Positions 1-6,931 of a stretch of DNA of 9,029 bases are shown here, one piece after another (within the stretch, counting starts at the first letter, position 1; every line of letters begins with the position of its first letter). The position numbers and the translations under genes are program-made. This stretch comes from Fidelibacterota bacterium (lineage in GTDB: Bacteria; Fidelibacterota; Fidelibacteria; Fidelibacterales; Fidelibacteraceae), in contig JAUVKP010000023.1 in NCBI GenBank assembly GCA_030596185.1, positions 1 to 9,029 on the forward strand, written 5' to 3'. The notes below the pieces were generated by a model. That model searched no databases. It saw nothing but the letters and a program-made list of their open reading frames with translations, and was not told the DNA's origin.

Positions 1-803
1 ATCTCAACAACTACTCGAGAAATTTCTTTCTCACGGAATGCGAATCCGGAAACTACAAAACGTGTGTCTTTAGTATTGTAGAAGATCATTCTACCGGGAC
101 GTGAAAAGAAAAGTGATTTGGGTGTATTTTTTATAATGAAATCTTCAAGAGGATTTTGTCCTTTGATCTCATGACGATAAGAAATGGTCTCTTTGGGAAA
201 GATATTCAATTTTACGGGAAAAGAAATTTCCATGCGATGATATATTTGCATATTCTCAATAATATCACTTTTTACTTCTTCTTTTCTAGCTTGGGGAAGA
301 ATAGGTCTAAATGAAGTTGTATCTTTTATTTCGTTGGGTGTGTCCAAAGAATTTTGTTGTTGCTCAGTCATCTCAATAACATCTGACGTGATATTTAAGT
401 TACTAGCCAGGCGATTAAGCACAAAGATCACAAGTAGGATACTTATCACGATCAATGCATAGATAAATACTTTATTAGGTTCTTTTTTTCGACCACGATA
501 TTTGCGGGTCTTCTTGATATTAACAGATTCAACTAAGGGTACGACCAAAGTTTCTGTATTTGATTCCTTTAAGCCGCTTAGACGGACGATCTCATCGTAA
601 TCCAGGTCAAGATGCTGCGCATAATTTTTTAGTTGTAAGCGCGTTATAATGGGGTCCGCATCTGTAAAATCACCATTTTCAAGAAAAGCGATCTTTTCAA
701 GAGGTAAACGCATTTTTTCACTAAGCGTTTGAAGTGAAATACCTTTTTTCTCACGTAGAGATTTTATATCGGACCAGGTTTCTAATTTCTTAATTTCTTC
801 CAT
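1..803 (-). CDS. RodZ-like helix-turn-helix membrane protein, N-terminal part (runs off left edge)
   Basis: The minus-strand frame is open from an ATG at 803 to the window edge, giving 267 residues without a stop. Residues about 8-75 form an Xre/RodZ-type helix-turn-helix (W10, LREKKGISLQTLSEKMRLP, then an LxNYAxxLxLD stretch). A strongly basic linker follows (KKTRKYRGRKK, about 97-107), then one hydrophobic span at about 112-129 and an extracytoplasmic region from about 130. This order of cytoplasmic HTH, basic linker, single span and periplasmic tail is that of RodZ, which links MreB filaments to the cell wall elongation machinery. The tail contains beta-like stretches (FPVKLNIFPKETISY) that could belong to the DUF4115-type domain, but it is incomplete. 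The start is firm: the upstream in-frame codons reach a stop nine codons earlier with no other start. No good Shine-Dalgarno sequence precedes it. A membrane-anchored regulator is the alternative, so no symbol is given. Confidence 0.8.
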   Translation of the reverse strand, partial: MEEIKKLETWSDIKSLREKKGISLQTLSEKMRLPLEKIAFLENGDFTDADPIITRLQLKNYAQHLDLDYDEIVRLSGLKESNTETLVVPLVESVNIKKTRKYRGRKKEPNKVFIYALIVISILLVIFVLNRLASNLNITSDVIEMTEQQQNSLDTPNEIKDTTSFRPILPQARKEEVKSDIIENMQIYHRMEISFPVKLNIFPKETISYRHEIKGQNPLEDFIIKNTPKSLFFSRPGRMIFYNTKDTRFVVSGFAFREKEISRVVVE

Positions 804-825
804 GTGGCAAATGTAGGGAAAGAAA

Positions 826-855
826 AGTTAAAAGGCAAAAGACAAAAGTACAAAG
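826..855. repeat. A-rich simple repeat with AAAAGGCAAAAG core, copy 1
   Basis: The stretch contains AAAAGGCAAAAG followed by ACAAAAGTACAAAG, just upstream of the minus-strand RodZ-like start. The same 12-base core occurs on the same strand just after the alkaline phosphatase gene (about 8373-8399), more than 7 kb away. It is intergenic in both places. No function is visible; it may be an expanded low-complexity tract. Confidence 0.5.
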
Positions 856-966
856 TCGTGAGAGATAAGTAGTGAGGGGTAGGAGGTAGAGATAATCATT
901 CTGATTTTATGACAGGAATCTGAGATGGTCGATGAGCTTAAGGAGAAGTGAAGAAAAGGGGAGAAG

Positions 967-1034
967 AGAAATTCTTGAATTTCTAATAACGAACAAGGAA
1001 CATCGATGTTCGAAGTTCATTTCGGAATTCGAAC
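967..1034. repeat. Cluster of three inverted repeats in the divergent intergenic region
   Basis: Three dyads follow each other. At 967-984, AGAAATTC and GAATTTCT flank a two-base centre with 8-base perfect arms. At 998-1011, GAACATCGATGTTC is a perfect 14-base palindrome. At 1008-1034, GTTCGAA and TTCGAAC arms are separated by 13 bases, so this dyad shares bases with the palindrome and the two could form alternative pairings. GAAC/GTTC words recur through 991-1045. The cluster could be an operator for a dimeric regulator of one or both divergent genes, or a copy of a dispersed intergenic repeat family. The sequence alone does not decide. Confidence 0.5.
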
Positions 1035-1206
1035 GCTTGGTGTTCTGATATCAAGGTGGATGTATGCTAAGATGTTTGACTGTACAAAATTTGAAAGAAG
1101 GTCAGTATGAATTTTGAATTAGATTGAATTATTTTACACAAAATGTTATATATCCTCAAGATAGGAAAATCGTAATATATTGATTATCATAATATATAAA
1201 AACAAT

Positions 1207-1235
1207 TTGACAATAATAAAAATATAAGATACATT
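1207..1235 (+). promoter_or_regulatory. Candidate sigma-70-type promoter for the C25 protease/propeller operon
   Basis: A perfect TTGACA -35 box (1207-1212) is followed after a 17-base spacer by TACATT (1230-1235), a 4-of-6 match to the -10 consensus. The surroundings are very AT-rich. Transcription would start near 1242 and leave a leader of about 75 bases before the start codon. The weak -10 box makes this tentative. A second TTGACA at 1291-1296 is too close to the start codon to serve this gene. I saw no Bacteroidota-type TTTG/TAnnTTTG promoter. Confidence 0.4.
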
Positions 1236-1305
1236 ACAAAAAGTTAATGATTAGTTGTGAAATAAGGGATCGAAAATCAAAATCCCATTTTTGACACACA
1301 TATTT

Positions 1306-1311
1306 AAGGAG
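1306..1311 (+). promoter_or_regulatory. Strong Shine-Dalgarno site of the C25 protease gene
   Basis: AAGGAG lies seven bases before the ATG at 1319, a near-ideal sequence and spacing. It fixes the start of the protease. It also indicates that this organism uses Shine-Dalgarno initiation at least here, unlike most Bacteroidota. Confidence 0.8.
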
Positions 1312-1318
1312 TTGAACA

Positions 1319-4300
1319 ATGAAAAAGGTGTTAATTCTTGTAATTGTATTGCTTTATTTTTGTTATGCTGGATTAAATAAATCCATAAGTTTCTCCTCTG
1401 AAAAAATAAAAATCTCTAGAATAATTATTGGAAAAGATAATAATAATTATCAAAAGGTAAGTTATGGTAATGAGAATAAAATTCACTTAGAAGGTTACCC
1501 TAGCTTACCAGTTATTTACAAACAATATATTATTTCAGCTGATGAAGCACCTGATGATATTATTTGTAACACAATAGGTAAACCCACAGAATATAAATTG
1601 GATGCATTAATAATGCCAAGTCAAAAAGATATTTTTGACCCGAATTATAATCAATTCGTTAATCCTAATGCGGAAATTTATCAATCAGATAAACTATTTC
1701 CAGAAAATCCCGTAGAATTTGTTAATGATGGTTGGTTAGGTGGTAACCATATTGTCCAAGTGGCATTTTATCCGATTCAATATAATCCTAGTGAAAATAC
1801 AATATTATTTCATAATGATATTTCTTTTCAATTAATTATAAAATCAGTTTCAAATAAACCTTTACCCGTAAAACAACGAAGCAAATGTGTCCAAAGTATT
1901 TATGATTCAGCTTTAAAAATGACAGTTGACAATGACGAAGATATTCCAATTTACCAAGTTAAACCAAATATTTCATTGCAAAAAAGTTTAGCAGATAGTG
2001 CAGATTTGAAATACTACGATTATGTAATTATTACTACAGATTCACTTATATCAGCTTTTGATGAGTTTGTTGAATGGAAAATGAGAAAAGGAATGAATAT
2101 TGGTGTTGTTGATATTGATAGCATAATTAGTGCTTATCCCGATGGTGATGAAAAATCAGGCATAGACGATGATGCTGGTTCAGTAAGACAATATTTAATT
2201 AATGCTTACGAAAACGGTACAGCTTATGTATTAATTGGTGGAGATGATCAAATAGTACCAGTTAGATATTGTACTAATACGAATATATACACACCAGCTA
2301 CTGATTTGTATTATTCTGATTTAACAAATGACTGGGATATTGGAAATAATGGTTCATACGCATCCTATAGTGACGAGTATGATACTTACCCCGAAGTATA
2401 TGTCGGGAGAATAACAGCTAGTAATTCAAAAGAAATTAAAAACTGGATACACAAATTACTAATATATGAAGTTGATCCTGGAAGAGGTGATCCCTCATAT
2501 TTAACGGATGCTTTTATTACTCAAGCTGATGAAATGCAAGATGGGGATTACGCAGGTGATATAGAGGATTTTATAGATACAATTGGTTTTTCTCTTACGA
2601 TTTTAGAAGAAGATCCATCACATAATCACATCAACCCTACATCTCCAACTGCACAACAAGTAATAAATCAATTAAATGACTCCTATGGCTTAACTAGTCT
2701 TATAGGACATGGATCAAGGTTTCAGATCACCGTGTTATCCTCAGGAGATAACGATTCGAGTTTAAGTCAAGTAACAACATTTGATGCAGAAGATGGCGGT
2801 TCAGCTGGATCTGGTTTTGAAAATTTAACGAACTATAATAAACCTGGTATACACTATAGTATTTCTTGTGCTAATTGCGAATTTGATGAAACAGCATATT
2901 TTAATACAAATGACGGGCATGTATATGAAGATGATTTTTCTGAAGCATATTTGTGTAATAGCAAGGCAGGAGGTGTTGCATTTATTGGTAATACAGTAGA
3001 TCATTCAGGTGTATCTGGAAAATATTTATTTATAGAGTTTTTATTGCTACTTCGTGAAGGGAATACTCATATAGGCGTTTGCGAGGGTGTCGCAAAAGCA
3101 GGTAGAGCAAGTGATGCAATTGTACACAATTTATTTGGATGTCCAGAAACAATGATGTGGACAGACGTTCCAGATGAATTCTCAAGTGTCTCAATTACTG
3201 ATAATACTACATATATTACAGCTAATGCTGGCGAAGCAGATTGTAATATTTGCGTAAGTGCTGATGATCCAGATGATTATTGGAAAGCAGTTGATAGCAC
3301 TCAAACTGATACTTTCCAGACTACAATTCGTCCACTTCATGTGGTTATCACAAAATCAAACAAACTTCCCTATATAAACTTATTCGGCCTTCAAAGCATT
3401 TCAAACACCATCACTCTAAACAATAAATTTGCTTACACCATCCGCAATGACATCACTATAACATCAACAGGACAATTAAATATTGAGCCAGGTACTACTT
3501 TAAGATTTTGTGAAGACAAAGAATTAAAAGTTTATGGTGAACTAAATGTGAATGGCACAGAAGAATCCCCGGTTGTCTTCACATCCGATGATCTGGATGC
3601 TGGAAGTAGCTATTGGGATGGGGTTAGAGCATACTCGGGTGGTGAAATTGATGCAGATAATTTAAAGATATATAATGCTACTTGTGGTGTTAGAAGCGAT
3701 TACGCAAAAGTAACTTTGGATAGTTGTTTGATAAAAGATACATATTTAGGTGTCGCATTTTATAACTGTACAGGAAGTAATAGCTGTACTGTAAATCGCT
3801 CTAGCTTTGAGAACAATTATTCCTTTGGAATTTATTACTATAATAGTAATGGCAATATTACAAGAAATTCAGTAACGAATTCCCTGAGAGGCATTTATAC
3901 TCGAGGTGATGTCAATATCAAATACAATGATCTCACAGATTTTACTTATGACGCAATTCGATGCGAAAATTATGATGGTGATATTCAATTTAATGATATG
4001 TCAGATTGTAGATATGGTATTTATTTTATGTCCTCAGCTTCGGGAGATATGATGAACACATGGGAAACACATCTAGCTAAAAGCACTGCAAAAAACAATG
4101 TGTTTTCCACACCGATGAGATCTTGTGTTTTTGTTAGTTCAACAGCAACCCCCAATATCGGGACATATCTAGATATGTTCATTGAAATTGATGCGGGTTG
4201 GAATGAATTCTGTAATCCAACAAACTATGATATTCATTCAGTATATTCAGGAACCATAAAAGCAGAAGGAAATTGGTGGGGTACAAGAGCAATTTCGGGT

Positions 4301-5182
4301 ACGGTTGATTACACACCCATTGCGGATGATATAACATCAAGTCTAATGAAGATGACATTAGCGCCAGAGATTGATACAAAATTCAATCAAGCTTACTTGG
4401 ATGAAAAAGATAGTTTGTATCAAGACGCCATTGATTTGTATCTTACACTTATTAAAGAGAATGCTTATAATAAGGATGTAACAATTATACAAAAGGCAAT
4501 CAACCGACTTCGCGGTTGTTATCGGGCTATGGACCAATACAATAAATTAGATGAAGCACTAACAGAAATCAGTTCAAGCTATTCAGACAGTTATGCTGGG
4601 TATTATGCTGAATACTTGAATTCATCACAATATTGTTTGGGAGAAGAATATCCTAAGGCTCTACAATTATTGGATAACTCTTATAATGGCCTTAATGATC
4701 TGGATAGATCTGAAACAGCCGCTTTTGTGCTATTGGATAAAATTGAGCTATTGGATTACTTAGCGGAAAGAGATGAAAAAAGTTTAAATAAAACAGCTTA
4801 TATGAATGCTGCGGAGCAATGCAAACAGACCTTGCTGACAGATCATGAAGATTCGGAAGCTGCAAAGATCCTGCAGGAATTATTAGGTATGGAAGAACCT
4901 TTGTGTAATAGTATTCCAAGCGAATATAATTTAGGTAATCCTTATCCCAATCCATTTAATCCAGTTGTGAATATACCATATGAGCTTCCTGAAGTAACAC
5001 AGGTTCAAATCAATATATATGACATAGCTGGGAAGAAAGTGCAAACGGTGGTTGACAGAAATCAGTTACCCGGTAGATACAATATTAATTTCAATGCTTC
5101 ACATTTTGCTTCGGGGGTGTATATTGTCAGGATATCATGTCCGAATTATAATGAAGTTAGAAAGATGTTATTACTTAAATAA
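1319..5182 (+). CDS. Secreted gingipain-like (C25) cysteine protease with beta-helix, TPR-like region and type IX sorting domain
   Basis: This 1287-residue exported protein is a peptidase of the gingipain family fused to several modules. A Sec signal peptide spans about 1-18 (KK then a hydrophobic run to CYA). Residues about 30-225 resemble the C25 propeptide (GYPSLPV; PIQYNPSENTILFHNDI). The catalytic domain runs about 232-615. It holds the histidine motif LIGHGS (H464) and the cysteine motif SISCANCEF (C517), the expected dyad order for C25, and ends in NLFGCPETMMW. An Ig-like linker (about 620-690) follows, then an Asn-rich right-handed parallel beta-helix of about 715-990 ending in GNWWGT, then a helical TPR-like region (about 1022-1195). 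The C-terminal sorting domain starts near 1200 (YPNPFNP at 1209-1215, then IYDIAGKKV and SGVYIVRI). The protein is probably translocated to the periplasm, then secreted or surface-anchored with removal of propeptide and sorting domain. Substrate specificity is not readable. Arginine codons are mostly AGA (about 20 of 32), unlike the flanking envelope genes. Confidence 0.9.
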   Translation: MKKVLILVIVLLYFCYAGLNKSISFSSEKIKISRIIIGKDNNNYQKVSYGNENKIHLEGYPSLPVIYKQYIISADEAPDDIICNTIGKPTEYKLDALIMPSQKDIFDPNYNQFVNPNAEIYQSDKLFPENPVEFVNDGWLGGNHIVQVAFYPIQYNPSENTILFHNDISFQLIIKSVSNKPLPVKQRSKCVQSIYDSALKMTVDNDEDIPIYQVKPNISLQKSLADSADLKYYDYVIITTDSLISAFDEFVEWKMRKGMNIGVVDIDSIISAYPDGDEKSGIDDDAGSVRQYLINAYENGTAYVLIGGDDQIVPVRYCTNTNIYTPATDLYYSDLTNDWDIGNNGSYASYSDEYDTYPEVYVGRITASNSKEIKNWIHKLLIYEVDPGRGDPSYLTDAFITQADEMQDGDYAGDIEDFIDTIGFSLTILEEDPSHNHINPTSPTAQQVINQLNDSYGLTSLIGHGSRFQITVLSSGDNDSSLSQVTTFDAEDGGSAGSGFENLTNYNKPGIHYSISCANCEFDETAYFNTNDGHVYEDDFSEAYLCNSKAGGVAFIGNTVDHSGVSGKYLFIEFLLLLREGNTHIGVCEGVAKAGRASDAIVHNLFGCPETMMWTDVPDEFSSVSITDNTTYITANAGEADCNICVSADDPDDYWKAVDSTQTDTFQTTIRPLHVVITKSNKLPYINLFGLQSISNTITLNNKFAYTIRNDITITSTGQLNIEPGTTLRFCEDKELKVYGELNVNGTEESPVVFTSDDLDAGSSYWDGVRAYSGGEIDADNLKIYNATCGVRSDYAKVTLDSCLIKDTYLGVAFYNCTGSNSCTVNRSSFENNYSFGIYYYNSNGNITRNSVTNSLRGIYTRGDVNIKYNDLTDFTYDAIRCENYDGDIQFNDMSDCRYGIYFMSSASGDMMNTWETHLAKSTAKNNVFSTPMRSCVFVSSTATPNIGTYLDMFIEIDAGWNEFCNPTNYDIHSVYSGTIKAEGNWWGTRAISGTVDYTPIADDITSSLMKMTLAPEIDTKFNQAYLDEKDSLYQDAIDLYLTLIKENAYNKDVTIIQKAINRLRGCYRAMDQYNKLDEALTEISSSYSDSYAGYYAEYLNSSQYCLGEEYPKALQLLDNSYNGLNDLDRSETAAFVLLDKIELLDYLAERDEKSLNKTAYMNAAEQCKQTLLTDHEDSEAAKILQELLGMEEPLCNSIPSEYNLGNPYPNPFNPVVNIPYELPEVTQVQINIYDIAGKKVQTVVDRNQLPGRYNINFNASHFASGVYIVRISCPNYNEVRKMLLLK

Positions 5183-5193
5183 AAGGGAATAAG

Positions 5194-6741
5194 ATGAAGA
5201 CATTAAAGCTAATTATTTTTCTTCTTTTAGTTATTGTATTCCCATTGTTAGCAATTGACACACTTAATTGTATTGCAAATTACGAATTTCAAACTCCTAT
5301 GGAAGAAAGTGAGTTCATGTCAGTACGGGCTCTAGGAGATTTGAACGCTGATGGGTATGATGATTGGGCATATATATTCTATGACCGAAATCCTTATTAT
5401 CCTGACGATACGATCTGGGTCTTTTTTGGTAATGACACAGTAGATTTTACATGTGATTACAAGTTAAGAGCACGTGATATTGCTTCAATAGGAGATGTTA
5501 ATAATGACGGATATACGGATATTGCCTATTTAGAAGTTGAAATTTCAAATTTGCATATTATGGGGTATCCCCAATTATATGTTTTGCATGGAGGTCCAGC
5601 ATTTGATTTTATCCCAGACGATACTTGTACTGTAATGGCAGGTGGTCAAGGTGTTGTTTTTAGTCCTATCGGTACAGTCGGTGATATAAATAACGATGGT
5701 TATGATGATATTTACAGTGGAGTATCATTTCAAATAAATTCTACAGGAACAGCTAAACAGTATATTCACTTTGGTGCTGATAATATATCAGAAATGCCTG
5801 ATATGGTTATTTGCCCTCCAAGTCGTATAGACACTGTAGTCATGGGTGAATATGAGTGGGGGTGGTGTTATGCACCAATGGGCGATCTTGATGATGATGG
5901 TTATGATGATTTTGCAATTATGTATGGTGGTGCCCCACCTTGGTCAGAAGATTCGAGAGTAGTTTATCTATATAAGGGAGCAGCAGATCCAGATAGTATT
6001 ATTTCCAGCGTTGATACTCTCGTGGAAGGTTTCTATACTGATTTCTATCAGATGGGTAATATTAATGATAGTGAAAATAATTTAATGCTTTACACTCAAT
6101 ATTATGATTTGATGGATATTTATTCGATTGAACATCCTGAAACGTTAATTCATATGAGTAAAGCTTACGAATGTACTCAAAGTAATGGTGATATCAATAA
6201 CGATGGATATAATGATTGGTTTATTCATTTTCGGGATCCTAAATTTTATCAAGGATATTTTGGAGGAACGTTATTAGATACCATCGTAGATATTGTTCTT
6301 CCTGCAGAAGATCAACCACAAGCAAGATATCCTCAATATATTTACAGCACATTCGTTGGTGATATATGTGGTGATGGATATGATAAATTGCTTTTCATTG
6401 AGAGTAATTCCAATATGTATCATGTATTTTGTTATTCTTACAATGAAGTTTTAACTAATATTAAAACTCAAAATCCTGAAGCATTTCAACTTTCCCAAAA
6501 CTACCCGAACCCCTTTAATCCAACGACAACAATAGACTATGCTATACCGGAAGCTTCCGACGTTAAACTTAGCATCTACGATATATCTGGCCACCTAGTA
6601 GAAACTCTAGTTGATGAGTTAAATCAAGCCGGGACACATAAAGTAAAATGGGATGCTTCAAAGTACAGCTCAGGAATATATATATACCGGCTTGAGAGTA
6701 GTCATGGGATACATTCTAGGAAGATGGTGTTGATTAAATAA
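5194..6741 (+). CDS. Secreted FG-GAP (integrin-alpha-like) seven-repeat beta-propeller with type IX sorting domain
   Basis: This 515-residue exported protein has no visible catalytic motif. A signal peptide spans about 1-20 (KTLK, hydrophobic run, LLA before IDTL). Seven FG-GAP/VCBS-type motifs begin near residues 48, 100, 163, 230, 288, 332 and 389, spaced 44-67 residues apart, which fits one motif per blade of a seven-bladed propeller. Copies 1-4 and 6 keep the calcium-loop pattern GDxxxDGYxD. Copy 5 (GNINDSENN) has lost it, and copy 7 (GDICGDGYDK) keeps it only partly. The sorting domain follows (YPNPFNP at 437-443, IYDISGHLVETLVDE, SGIYIYRLES). The start is 11 bases after the protease stop, with AAGGGA five bases before the ATG, so the two genes are probably co-transcribed and translationally close. 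Such propellers usually mediate binding or act as structural surface domains. A role as partner or anchor of the protease is inference from position. A lectin-like role is an alternative. Confidence 0.88.
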   Translation: MKTLKLIIFLLLVIVFPLLAIDTLNCIANYEFQTPMEESEFMSVRALGDLNADGYDDWAYIFYDRNPYYPDDTIWVFFGNDTVDFTCDYKLRARDIASIGDVNNDGYTDIAYLEVEISNLHIMGYPQLYVLHGGPAFDFIPDDTCTVMAGGQGVVFSPIGTVGDINNDGYDDIYSGVSFQINSTGTAKQYIHFGADNISEMPDMVICPPSRIDTVVMGEYEWGWCYAPMGDLDDDGYDDFAIMYGGAPPWSEDSRVVYLYKGAADPDSIISSVDTLVEGFYTDFYQMGNINDSENNLMLYTQYYDLMDIYSIEHPETLIHMSKAYECTQSNGDINNDGYNDWFIHFRDPKFYQGYFGGTLLDTIVDIVLPAEDQPQARYPQYIYSTFVGDICGDGYDKLLFIESNSNMYHVFCYSYNEVLTNIKTQNPEAFQLSQNYPNPFNPTTTIDYAIPEASDVKLSIYDISGHLVETLVDELNQAGTHKVKWDASKYSSGIYIYRLESSHGIHSRKMVLIK

Positions 6742-6749
6742 TCTATCCA

Positions 6750-6769
6750 GTTCTAAACACTTGTAGAAC
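6750..6769 (+). terminator. Weak hairpin after the propeller gene
   Basis: GTTCTA and TAGAAC form a six-base stem around an eight-base loop, starting eight bases after the stop codon. No T-run follows, so it is a poor match to an intrinsic terminator. It may be a 3' stabilising hairpin or chance. It is the only dyad close to the end of the two-gene operon. Confidence 0.25.
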
Positions 6770-6862
6770 ACAGTATTAACGATAAAATTTCTACTGATTA
6801 CATTTTACTCGCACTTCGCAACTTTAGTAAAGAAGTATCTCTTGATTCTTTCATAATATTAG

Positions 6863-6891
6863 TTGTTACTTAGCACTCTAATTTTTATTAT
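6863..6891 (+). promoter_or_regulatory. Candidate promoter of the alkaline phosphatase gene
   Basis: TTGTTA (6863-6868, 4 of 6 matches to the -35 box) is followed after 17 bases by TATTAT (6886-6891, 5 of 6 to the -10 box). Transcription would start near 6898, leaving a leader of about 34 bases. I found no tandem CTGTCAT-like Pho boxes upstream, so phosphate control of the E. coli PhoB kind is not supported by sequence. Confidence 0.4.
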
Positions 6892-6920
6892 TAAATGCAT
6901 TTTTGATATGTAATTCTATG

Positions 6921-6925
6921 AGGTG
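6921..6925 (+). promoter_or_regulatory. Shine-Dalgarno AGGTG that decides the phosphatase start
   Basis: AGGTG ends six bases before the ATG at 6932. A GTG at 6923 is in the same frame but overlaps this site and has no ribosome binding site of its own at a suitable distance. ATG 6932 also gives a compact lipoprotein signal peptide starting MTRRW. I therefore place the start at 6932. Confidence 0.7.
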
Positions 6926-6931
6926 TTTAAA

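Larger units (their letters stand above)
804..1318. other. Divergent intergenic region, 515 bases, no convincing gene
   Basis: This region lies between the start codons of the RodZ-like gene (minus) and the C25 protease gene (plus), so it should hold the promoters of both. From left to right it contains an A/G-rich low-complexity stretch (about 826-895), a cluster of inverted repeats (967-1034), then very AT-rich DNA from about 1120 with a candidate promoter (1207-1235) and a strong ribosome binding site (1306-1311) for the protease. Only very short open frames are present. I could not find a convincing promoter for the minus-strand gene. Confidence 0.7.

Noticed and set aside
1060..1117. Tiny open frames (15-17 codons) starting at 1060 and 1064 just after an AAGGTGG sequence, a possible leader peptide.
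   Set aside because: They are too short to judge, show no attenuator-like codon run or following terminator hairpin, and lie upstream of the likely promoter for the protease gene.
1291..1296. Second perfect TTGACA upstream of the protease gene.
   Set aside because: It is only 22 bases before the start codon, so a matching -10 box would fall on the ribosome binding site or coding sequence.
1360..1375. Cysteine at residue 15 of the protease signal peptide as a lipoprotein site.
   Set aside because: The residues before it (LLYF) do not fit a lipobox, and cleavage after CYA by signal peptidase I fits better with a sorted secreted protein.
3400..4300. Asn-rich middle of the protease as a CRISPR-like or tandem DNA repeat.
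   Set aside because: The repetition is at the protein level (beta-helix rungs) and there are no repeated DNA units of fixed length.
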